From NCBI RefSeq assembly GCF_000002075.1, contig NW_004797485.1, forward strand, positions 581,331 through 645,330: a DNA stretch of 64,000 nt, in the 5' to 3' direction. The stretch comes from Aplysia californica (Eukaryota; Mollusca; Gastropoda; Aplysiida; Aplysiidae). This document shows, in pieces, positions 23,001 through 35,000 of the stretch. The notes under the pieces are model-generated. The model did no database searches. It was not told the origin of the DNA and worked only from the letters and a program-made list of their open reading frames with translations. The position numbers were made by a program, and so were the translations under genes. Within the stretch, counting starts at the first letter, position 1, and each line of letters starts with the position of its first letter.

Positions 23001-26000
23001 TGGTTTTTCCCCCCAATATCTCTGTGATCAATATATTATCTATAATATATATGAATGGTAAGAAAAATGTAAAACCACTTGGGTGGTTGGCGGGAATTCT
23101 GGTGTGGTTTGCTCCTTCTTTCCTACCAAACATCTATCATTCATATCTCTCCTCAGCTTTACTTTTCTATGTACATTACTCGCTAGTAACACCTCTAATC
23201 TTCGCCGCTTACATGACTTATTTGTGTTGCAAGGGCTGTAAAACCCTTACTAAAACTAATACTAAACTCTCTAGTTGGTTGCTTTTAAGCTCAAAGGGAC
23301 TAACCCGAAAAAATGCTGTTTTGAGAAAATCGAAGGTAAAGCTTTTGGACCCGTGATCTATCTCTGCATATTTGTTTCAAGTGAATTCTTCTGTGGTTTT
23401 GCATTCGAGTCAGTTATGACCTTGTCTGCCGTATAACTATAAATTACTGACAATTATTTACTTGATTGAAAAGAAATTAGACTGAAAAGTTGGGTTGGTT
23501 CAGTTGTGCCTATACACAGAAAACGGTTTTGAAGCAAATCTGGGGGCGAAATGGGCCATCCCATCCAAAATAAGGCATACCTTTCCATCTGGACTATTCC
23601 TGCATTGAAGTATACACAAATGGTCTATCCCCTGTACAGAGGGCTAACCCACTTTTAGCTTGTCAACTCTTTGTCATTGGGCTAAGTGGTCTAGCCTGTG
23701 AGCATTTCATTTGAAGCATTTTTTACCAAACAGATTGGTACTATTATGTGGAACAGTACTCAAGTGAAAACTGATACAGTACAGAAAAAATTTTGATAAT
23801 AAAAACTTACCTGATATGAGAATATCGCAGTCTTTGGGGTCATTTTAAATTGAGACATGCAGTGAACTCTTCACTTGAGATGCCGGCCATTTTTGGAGTT
23901 AGCCCATGAAAAAAATTTCAAAAGTCTGCTGTTTCTTTAAAAGACAAGAAGAGTTTTCTCTATAACCAAGCAAATATAAGCACCAATGAAACCAGACTTC
24001 TCCTATAGGTAGAGCAATGCCTACTTTTAGAAAAGGTCAAGATTTCTAGAAACCCCCGAAGTCTGGGTTAGCCCGCTTGTTCTTAAAAGCGACCAGTTAT
24101 ATCTCTATTCTTCGGCACTCATATGACCTATTTGTGTTGCAATTGCCGTGAAACCGTCACTAAGACCATTCCAACTGTTTTGTGTAGGCGACCAGGGCAG
24201 CAAGCCCATCCTGATAGTCCTGGAAGAGTTTGACCTGTTTGCTCAGCACAAGAACCAGACGCTGCTCTACAACCTCTTTGACATCACGCAGTCGGCACAG
24301 ACTCCTTTGTGTGTCATTGGCCTCACCTGTCGGCTGGTGAGTGAATGAGTGAATACTTTCTTCCTTTTCCTCCTCTCCCTCTTCCCTCCCTTGTTCTTCC
24401 TTCTCCTCTTCCTCTCCCTCTTCCTCCTCCTCCTCCCCTCTTCGACATCACTCTGTCGGCTCAAACACCCTTGTGTGTCATTGGCCTCACCTGCAGGCTG
24501 GTGAGTGAATGCCTTCTTCCTTTTCTTCCTCTCCCTCTTCACTCCCTTGTTCTTCCTTCTCCTCTTCCTCTTCCTTCTCCTCCTGTTCCTGTTCCTCCTC
24601 CTCCTCCCCTCTTCGACATCTCTCAGTCAGCTCAGATGCCCTTGTGCGTCATTGGCCTCAGCTGCAGGCTGGTGAGTCAATGCCTTCTTCCTCATCCCCC
24701 TCTTTATGTTTCTTCTTCTTTCCTTTTTTTTTCCATCCCCTTGTTCTTCCTTCTCCTCCTCCCCTCTCCGACATCACTCAGACGCCCTTGCTTGTCATTG
24801 GCCTCACATGTAGGTTGGTGAGTAAATGAGTGACTGCCTTTTTCCTCACCCTCTTCTTCTTCTTCCTTCTACTTTTCTTCTTTGTTCCTTCTGCTCCTCT
24901 TCCGATTCCTCCTTATTCTTCTCATTCTCCTCTTCTTCCTTTTCCTTTCATTCTTCCACCTCTTCATCTTCCTCTTCTTTCTCTTCAGTCTCCTTTTTCT
25001 CCTTCTCTTCATCGTCTTCATTTTTTCATTCCTTCATATTTGATATGAACTGCTCAGTCAACACTTACGTTTTTCAGTAATGTTATATGAAAATTACAAA
25101 ATTTAGTTAAGATGTCCAAGGTTGATCCCTAGTGGAAAAAAAAAATTGATGACATATAATCACCATTATAATAAATCACACTTTTACATTATACTACCGA
25201 AAAAGAATATTACATACCACAAAAGCACACACTTCCACTGCACAGGGCAGTCACAATCCGTTGTCAAATCTCTCGGCCCCCAAGGCTCGGTGCTACTGAC
25301 TGAAGTGTCTTAAGGTCATTCCCAAAGGGGGGACATTAACCATGTTCTTATGCACAGTAGAATTGTAATTGTAAATGGGCTGATTCATCAATGTCATGCT
25401 CATAACTGCATGGACTGCAACAGGGAACTGCTGCTTTTCCTTTCCTAATTCTTACTATCGTCATTTTTCCTCTACTTCTTTTGTATGTTTGTCACTCTTG
25501 TGACCCGCTATTTCCGGGGTGCCTTGATAGTCGAAGCAGACTTTGTGCTGTTGAAGCTAGAGAGGTGAGAAAAGTAAGCCTGATTCCCTGTAAGGACTTT
25601 TCTGTTGACATCCACCCCTTGGTGCTCATGTGACCATATGTAGTTGCGAGCCCGTAAAACCTTTCTAAAACTAAACTAAAAAATCTCGCTGTCCCCCAGG
25701 ACGTGGTCGAGCTGTTGGAAAAGCGGGTCAAGTCTCGGTTCTCCCACCGGCAGCTCCACCTGTACAACAAGCTCAACTTGTCGCAGTACAGACAACTCTG
25801 CCAGGCTTATCTCAGCCTGGGCGCGGCCTTCCCGGACAGGAAGTTTGCGGACAGTTGGGATCAGAGCATCAAGGTGAGCACACCTGCCAAGTGTAACGAT
25901 AAAACAGGAGTTCTCCTATTTAAAACTAAAATTTCTTTTGCCAGTCAAAAAACCGTGTCCCCCCCCCCCCCCCCCCCCCCTTCCTAGGCAGTGCTATTGA

Positions 26001-29000
26001 ATGAAGTGTCTTTATGTCATTCCCAAAGGGGGGGATATTAACATGTTCTTATGCACAGTAAAATCGTAAATGGGTTTATTTATCATTGTCATGCTCACAC
26101 TGTGCCGAAGCAACATGGGGGAACTGCTGCTTTTGCTTTCCTCATCCTTACTATCGTCATATTTCCTCTACTTCTTTTGTATGTTTGTCACTTTCTTGTG
26201 AACTGCTTATTCCAGGGTGCCATGATAGTCGAAGCAGACTTTGTGCCATTGAGGCTAAAGAAGTGAGCAGAGTAAGCCTGATTCCCTGTTTGGACTTCTC
26301 TGTTGACATCCACACCTTTGCACTCATATGACCTTATGCAGTTGCGAGTGCTGTAAAACCTTACTAAAAACTAAAAGAAGTGTGTTTGGATTTACATGAA
26401 AGCTGATATTTTTCGTGAGTTCTGTTTCCGTCAGTCGTATGCAGATTATCGACTTGTCGTAAATGATAGGAAAAATTGCTTTTCTTTATGTGTATTTCCA
26501 ATCCACATTTATTCTCTTTCCTATATATTCTCTTCTTTTGTTTTTATTCCCTTCTCTATTTATTCTCTTCTCTATTTATTTTCTATTTATACCCTTCTCT
26601 ATTTATTCTCCTCTCTATTTGTTTCCTTCTCTATTTATTCTATGTATTTTTTTCTCTTATTATTCTCTATTTGTACTCTTCTCTATTTATTCATATGCGT
26701 GCACTTGCTTCAGAATTTTTTTTCCAACATCTTTCTAGCCCACAAACAAAAAAGTGTTTTGTGTTATGGTGGGTGGTTGGCGGATGCTCTGGTGTGGTTA
26801 CCTGGTTTGCTTCTCCTTTCCTGTCAAACATCTATCGTCCTTATCTCTCCTTCTTTTTTGTGTTTGTTACTCTCTTGTAATACCTCTAATCTTCGGCACT
26901 TATTTTACCTTATTGTGTTGCAAGTACCGTAAAAACTCTTACTAAAACAACAATTTTGGTCGTGTCACTTAAATGACCTTATTGTGTTGCAAGTGCCGTA
27001 AAACACTTGCTTTAACCCTATCCGTACACCCTGGGGCCATTTTGTACACCCGGGGTTGTATTCTTCACATTTTAGAATTCTTCTAGTATGAAGATCTCTT
27101 TAAAACGTTCAGTATTTCTCAAAAGGTTATTTTTACAGACTGCTATACAAAGCATACAGACACCCCGAGGGCGATGCCACTGACTGAAGTGTCTTTAGGC
27201 CATTCCCAAAGGGGGGACGTTTCTAGCTCCAATGCACAGTAGAATTGTAAAGGGGCTGATCCAACAATGTCATGCTCATAACTGTGCTTGAACTACAACA
27301 GGGAACTGCTGCTTTTTCTTTCCAATTCCTTACCATCATTTTTTTCCTCTACTTCTCTTGTATGTTTGTCACACTCTTGTAGCTGCTATTTGATAGTCGA
27401 AGCAGACTTTGTGCTGTTGAAGCTATAGAGGTGAGCAGAGTAAGTCTGATTCCCTGTAAGGACTTCTCTGTTGACATCCACCCCTTGGCGCTCATATGAC
27501 CTTATGCTGTTGCGAGCGCCGTAAAACCTCTACTAAAACAAGAGCAAAAAGCGTATGGATCAAATTAGCGAGTAAATTTCCCCACGCCGTATGGATACGA
27601 TAGTAAGGCACGACGTACGGATAGGGTTAAACAACAATTTGTTTCGTGTCCCGCAGGAGCTCCTGGAAGAAGTGTCTGTGAAGGACATCCTGGAGCGACA
27701 GTTTTCCCTGACCAATGACGTCCGCGGACTCATGACTCTTCTGGTAACTAGCAGCGTCTGAGCGTGCCAACTTGTTTGTTTTTCTGGGTTTTGAGGTTTT
27801 TTTAAATGGGGTAGTGCTTGATGAAGCCCACGTGGGACGCTCATTGTTAAAAACAATCAGGAAATGACGAATGCAGTTTTTGGGACACCTGAATAGATAT
27901 AAAGGTCTTGAACATCTAGCTCTCACTGTCAAAATGGAAGGCAAACAAGGCAGGGGTAGGCCCAGAGCAACTTACTTAGGGAGCCTAAACAAATGGGTAA
28001 CAGGGAAAGATCAGCGAGCCAAGGAATGAATGGAGAACCATGATCCCTGATGTCTGTTGCAGATCTGGCACTGGATGATGATGATGATAACTGGATAGAG
28101 CACCTCGTCAACAGTTAGTAGAGAATATTTGTGGCAAAAGCCATCGTCATAAAGTATTAACTCTTTGACTACCAAGGCATTTTCCGCGCTGTGACCAAGG
28201 CATTTCTTAGTCTTAGAATTTCAGAAGTACCCCTGTTCTTCTTTTGTGTCTGATGGGCATAATTCCATCTGGAAGTCAGACATGTTACGTACCAAAATGA
28301 AGGTAATTGAATGTAGAATATTTTTAATCTAATTAAAAAATTGAACAAAATCATAAATCCAAACAAACATGGGAGGTAAGTGAACACAAGGTGAAAAAAA
28401 TTTAAAAATTAAAAAAATATTTTCAACTTACATTTCTCACAGTGTATAGCTGCTAAATCCAATCACTTCATGACTTGGTCATACTAAAGTATATCCAATT
28501 GTCTCTAACTGGGCCAAGTTTCATGCACAATGGTCAAGTATATACAAAGTTGTCGCACTTTTGGTGAAATAACTCACAATGAAAAAAAGAGAAAAAAACG
28601 CTACACGCACTCCCCTCTTTTCGAATCTTCATTCTCATCGCTGTCGCTCCTGTCCGACTCAGGTCTAACTTCATCACTTCCTACATCACTATCGGAAAGT
28701 ACTGACAGTTCCCCATCAAACTTTTTCAGGGCTTTTGAAGCAGAAAAACGTTGTGACGGGGGGGGGGACCTGATGGGTTATCCAGCCATTTTTCCGTTGC
28801 TATGCGTGTAAACTAATTCGAGCAACACAGGGTGGGTAAAAAAAACATGAAAAAAATGCCCAAAAAACAGCAGAATAAAACACAAAAGGGCCAAATTCCT
28901 TCACTGATTGACTGATGTATGGTAAGCAGAGCAGTTAAAACATGAAACGAAAAGGTTGAGTCAAATTGTGGAAGGGAAAGGGAAAGAAAAGCGCGAGCCG

Positions 29001-32000
29001 ATAATTCGGCTCTTGGCCACGAACTAGGAAGTTATGGAGCCGATAAATCGGCCATGGTAGTCAAAGAGTTAAGTGCCAGACCTGAAACGGACATCATTGA
29101 TCCTGGAGTGGGTGGTTGGCGGGTGCTCTGGTGTGGTTTGCTTTTTCTTTCCTATCAAACATTTATCGTCTTTATCTCCCCTCCTTCTTTTTTGTGTTTC
29201 TTACTCTCTTGTAACACCTCTAATCTCCGGCACTGATATGACCTAATTGTGTTGCAAGTGCCTTAAAGCTCTTCTTACTAATTGATCCTGGTTCTCCTTT
29301 CGTTTTTCTGCTTGGATGCTCTAAAAAAAAATGCGCCGAAATACTATCCTGGTGTTTGTTTCCCAGTCATAAATGTGGTTTTGTCAAAAACTGATGTTTA
29401 AAAGCATGAGTAATTTTGTTCTTTTTTTCTTTTCCTTTCTCACTCCTTTGTTGCCTTATGACGTACGTTGTGGTCGTGAAGATGCATAACTTTAAGCTTT
29501 GTGCCGTACCATGAACGGAAGTTGGCAAAATTTGCCAGTCCTGGCTACTCATATGAAGTTACATGTACATCCCGCTAATCATCTGGCTCTAATTCTTCTG
29601 TACAGAAATTTGGCCACAAGCACAGCGTGGATTCATGTTCAGGAATTTAAAAATGAGCATGTCAGCACCACAAAGTTGCTATCATTAGTTGACTGCTCGG
29701 CTTGCAGTTGTGGAATTGTAGGTTTATGTGCTCAGGGCTGTCTCAGTCCTATCACAGATGAGAGTTAAATTCGGAGGTCCCGTCCCACTTTTTAAATAAG
29801 GCTAGGAGCTTTAAACTTATAAAATTGTTTGTGTTTCATATCCGGTATCAATAAAACTGGACAGTGCATGTGCCATATTCTGTGTAAAATGAAAAGAGAG
29901 ATGCTGATCAGCCTAACGACTAGATTTTTAAAAATTGCTTTTATATTATTATAGAAATCTTTTTGGTATCAGGGATGGACATTTTCTGTAAATATACTGA
30001 AATCCATAATTTTGATTTGCTCCGTCATTTTCCGTGCGTGAGACCTGACGTCATTAAGTGGCCTCCCTGATGCCTGTCGACCTGCTTTCAATGGTGAGTC
30101 ATTCTGCTATGTGCTCTAATCTACAATTGAATAAGTGTGTTTCTCCTAATCAACAAAAGTTCAGTTAATTTTGGACTGATCAATTTCCATCCCTGTGGTT
30201 TGTGAACTGAGTACCTCTTTCTGTTTGTTCTCAGACCTACCCTGTGTGTAAACTTTGCGAGCAGCACCCGAGGATTACCGCGGGAGACTTGGTCACGTCG
30301 TTCAAGATCATCTCCACAGACACAAAATCTGCCATGTTGCATGGTGAGAGAGATAAAGCTGTTTAATTTTTTTTAATTATATTATTGTATGTTTATACTT
30401 TGCATGTTGAGTGCCCTGTAGCGACAGAATATGTTATTTTGATGATAGACCCTGCTTTCTTTAAAACCAGGGCCTGTCAAACTTTTTATAACCAGCACCC
30501 ACTTCTCCCACCTTTAAGAGGCTAAAAAAAAATTTCTTCCCACCTACATGTATATCCAAGTAGGTCATAAAATAACACTGGTCACTTACCGGACACTGTC
30601 CGCCGCCCACCAGAGTTACCAAATCGCCCTCTAGTATGTATGGCTCTTTTCGTCAATGCAGACGGTCAATTTAGCTTTGGAGGGTCTCACGGTTGTCTTC
30701 ATGCAGCTTCTTTCATGGCTCATTCTTCCTTAGTTTGAAGCGCAGATTCTGTCACATTGCTTGCATGTCAGTGACGTAGATCGAAGCTCTATATTTCCGC
30801 TGTTTTCCTTTCGTTGTTGGCGCTTCTCAGCCTGGTTGTTTCTAGGTGGGTAAATTGCCTACAGCTGTGTTCACACGGGAGTGGGCGCTATAGAAATGAT
30901 CTACATTATTATAATTATTATTACTGATAAAAAGCGACGAGTTTGTCTTGTTTCTTTTGTTTTTTTCTTTTTGCGTAACTGACATGCAAGCACTGTGACA
31001 GAATCTGCGCTTCAAACATTGTTACGCTCCAGTGGGTTTTATATATATGTGTCACGACGTGGTGGAATCAGGCAGTTGTCAATTTGTGGGCATATAGGGT
31101 TATTAATATCATCTTTAAGCTTATTCATTTGTCTTGCATTTGGCAGAAAAAAAATACCTATCTATTTTGAACAGAAGTCGATATATTTGCGATTGAAGAA
31201 GGTGGGGTTCGCCTGCTATAACAGATAAAATTAGCGAGAAAATGGCTGCCAAAGTTTGGTGACTTCCAAAGCTTGAGTGTTCCTTGAAAACTGGAAATTT
31301 GCGTTTTCTGTGCCTTTAATGAATGATTTTCGTACTATTCACTCATATATGTGTTTATAAATGGACATAAAAGGTATTGAGCCAATAAAAGAAAATTTGA
31401 AAAAGATTTCCCAGCAACCAGAAAAATTCAGATTTCTTTGATTTCATCATTTTGACGAACGCCTGATTTCACCATGATACCTCACATATAGTATATATAT
31501 ATATATATATTGCCCAGGTTGACTTTCAGGGTTAGACTGAGGCATGCTTGGGAGATTGTAAAAAAAAGTCTGAATTCTTTTGTCTGCATATTTCTTATTG
31601 AAAATGTCTGTCACACACATGATATGTTGGAACTGAAGAGAGGCACACCCATGCAATCATTAATTTTTATGTTATCAAAAACAGAGTGAACAGCTCAAAC
31701 TCTGATAGCCGCTGGATCAGAGAACTGAAATGAAATGAAAATGTTAGCTAAATGGAGAGAATATAAGCAAATGTAACTTAAGAGATAAACTTTATTGACC
31801 CACAAGGGAAGTTTTGAATGGATATACCAGCATACAAAGATTCTAGAACAGCACAGATGTACGCCCAACATATTGAGATAAGGAATTACAAACATGAGGG
31901 TTGTGTTTAAGACTGGTCACTTCACGTGAGCTAGTATTTTCTCCCTGTTCGAACGAAATTTTCTTTTCTGCACTATTAGATTATTTTGTCTTTCTGCTTA

Positions 32001-35000
32001 ATTGTTATTTCCCTTTCAGGGTTGTCCATCTTGGAAGTGTGCCTGATCATTGCAATGAAACATTTGACGGATATATATGAGGGAGAGCCATTCAACTTTG
32101 AGATGGTTTACAGCGGTATGTTTTTTTGGTTGTTTTTTTCCTCTCGATCTTTCAGACATATTGCCCCTTTGGTCAAGCAAGAAATGAAATCAGTGGAATA
32201 GACCACTGTCTGTGGTGTAGCAGTTAGGTGCTTCATTGTTGCATGCATAAGGCCTCATTTCAATTCCCTTGTGAGGGGAAATTCTGTTGAGAACCTTGGT
32301 CCCTTCGCTGGGATGTTGAATCTCTCTTCATGGGAGGGGGTGGGGGGGAAGTGGTCCTGACAGGCAGGGACGAAGCCTGCCCAGTAAATTATCTAAATTG
32401 TGTTGGTGTGGGAGTAAAAACAGCCACTGTACCACCCGTTAAATGATCACTGAAGTGTGTCTTTAGGTGTAACACTTAGCGTATGTCTGGTTCTTTTTTA
32501 AGAGGCTGCTCAGCGATAACCTTCATTGGTCCGTTTATTTGAATGAGTTTGTTCACTTGTTTGCTTTATTTACATCACAAAACTTTGTTTTATATTTCTG
32601 TCTCTACTTGCCGTTGTGAGAAACTTTAGCAAAGGAAAAATAAGAAAGAAACAGACAAACTCGCCCCTTTTTATCTGTAATAATAATTATGTTGTAGATC
32701 ATTTCTATAGCGCCCACTCCTGTGTGAACACAGGTCTAGGCGCTTTACATAAATGCATGTACGAACAATATTCACACACGCACACACAAACACACACACT
32801 CATGCACACATTACACTCATATACGTGCACACACATGCGTGCCAAACACACAGACACCGACCATCAATGATTTATTTATAGAGACATCAGCCATCCTTGT
32901 CCAGGTGCTGTTTTAGCCACACACGGACACATACACACACACATGCCCGGCAAACACACACACACGCGCGCACATACACATCTACTTGCTTATCACATGC
33001 GCACTCTTACACATTGTTACGAAATGAGCACATACAAATACTTAATAAAATAATCTACATAATGCAATTTGCAAAATACATAATTGGATACATAGTCATG
33101 ATCTTTCAGGTAATTTTTTACCTCCTTTTCTAGAAATTCTCATAAAAGATCATTTGTACATCTGTCGGCCACAAAATGCTCTGCTCACATTGTATTTACA
33201 AACTTGTACCTGTAATTTTTCTATAAAAAGAATGCCTGTAATTTCATTTTCAATTATACAGTGGGGTCTGTTCAAACCAAAATCTGTGGGGACTGCTGGA
33301 TTTTCTTCAGATTAGCCACATTTTCAGTTTACAGATGTTGCTAAAAAAATAGAAGAAAAATATTGGGATTTAATTTTATTTTTAAGGTTTACTGCTGTTT
33401 TTGGAGTAAGTGTATTATAAGCAGACTCCACTGTACTTTGTGGAAGGTTTCGCTTTTTGTTTTATAACTTTACTAGCACTGTTGCCTTTTACATTAACTT
33501 TCCTTGTTTTCATGTGATGTCTAGTGGTTAGGCTACCGGACTCGTAATCGTGAGGTTACAGGTTCGGGGGTTCGAGCCACGGGCCTGACGTTGTGTCCTT
33601 GTGAAAGGCATTTTACCCTAATTTTCCTCACTTTACCCAGGTTGGAATGGGTACCCGGCTATAGACAGTGAGAGATATGCTCTCAGGTCTGCTGGAGTTA
33701 TAGTATAGATTGTAAAGTGCATAGAGCTTGCTGTTGAGCGGGGATTTGTTCTATACAAATGCTAATTATTATTAATAGTATTGTATTATTAAGTGTGAAC
33801 AACCCACTTCCATTTTGTCTTGTTTAGTGTCTTACTTTTTACCAAAATTTTTGCAGAGTACCTCAAGTTTGCAAGGCGACGTTCTGGCATGCAGGTGTAC
33901 GAGAAGCCAGTAGTGATGAAGGTAAGGGTTTTAAGTCCATACAAAAATACATTTCCATGTGAATTTTACTGTTTTACAGGGTCCCCACCAAATCCTGGAA
34001 AAATTTTTCAAGACCCCAATTTGACGAAAAAATCATGCCGTTGCGCGTCAAGAATGATCCCCAAAAAAGCCCATCTATCAAAGATAAAAAGTTAAAATGT
34101 CTATAAATGAATACAAATGTACATTTTGTAGTATAGTCTTCAAACAATAGATGACTATAATACTGGGTGACTGCCAAACCAGCTTCTCAATTTTCCAAGG
34201 GAGGGGCCTCATCCATTTTCCAGGAACACGTTACATAACAATGAAAGCGTGTGCTCCATTTATATCTAATATAATACATGTATATGTTTGTGAATACACA
34301 CACACACACACATGTAGGTACATTATATCCAGTTAACAACATGTCAGTGTGGAACTGGCATCTTGAGAGACTTTGGTATTTCAGTCTGTTCTTACTTATT
34401 TATATTTTCCCATCATCGTATTAGCCAACATAACAAACTATAGGCCCTATATTAAAAAAATGAATCCTGTTTTGAGCCTGAAAAAAGACCTAGAACTAGA
34501 AAATCGACTGTCAATAACCAGTCTGGGTGTCACGATTCATATAATAAACGTGAAGACGAAAACCATTGCTGCAACTCAAAGTAGAGTAATAACTAGAATG
34601 GCTCAAGTACACCTATTCAGTGTGAGAGGTGTAAGAACTGGGGGGGGGGGGGGGCGCGGCGCAAGATGCAGTGACACTGAAAATCTGCCAGTCTTGAACA
34701 GAAAGCTAATAAAATATAGATATAAATTACAATCACCCCATCCAATGAAACGCGAACACTTTAGTTCAATAACAAGGCATGACGGATCCTGATTCCACAC
34801 AAGGCCTGCACCAACGTGCGCTTTGCAGAGAGCTCTAAAGTAGTAATCAAAATGCTAAAAAATATGCTTCCAAGTTCAGTTTTTGTCCTCTAGCGTTGCC
34901 TTCAGCTCCCCCCCCCCCCCCCCATCCCCTTCCACGAGTGTATCTTATAAAGGAGTCCTATACTTCACAGCGCTCAGACCGCCGGTACTCACAGGTTCAT

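Noticed and set aside
24345-24821. 158-codon plus frame within ORC4 intron 6
   Set aside because: It is made of polypyrimidine tract and repeated exon 6 edges; Pro/Leu/Ser/Phe composition, no start context, no acceptor.
26396-26932. 178-codon plus frame in ORC4 intron 7
   Set aside because: Arises from a TTCTCTATTTAT simple repeat joined to a family A copy; no domain.
33518-33590. Functional tRNA gene
   Set aside because: A and B boxes are present but the acceptor and T stems do not close and the sequence continues into a shared SINE body and tail.
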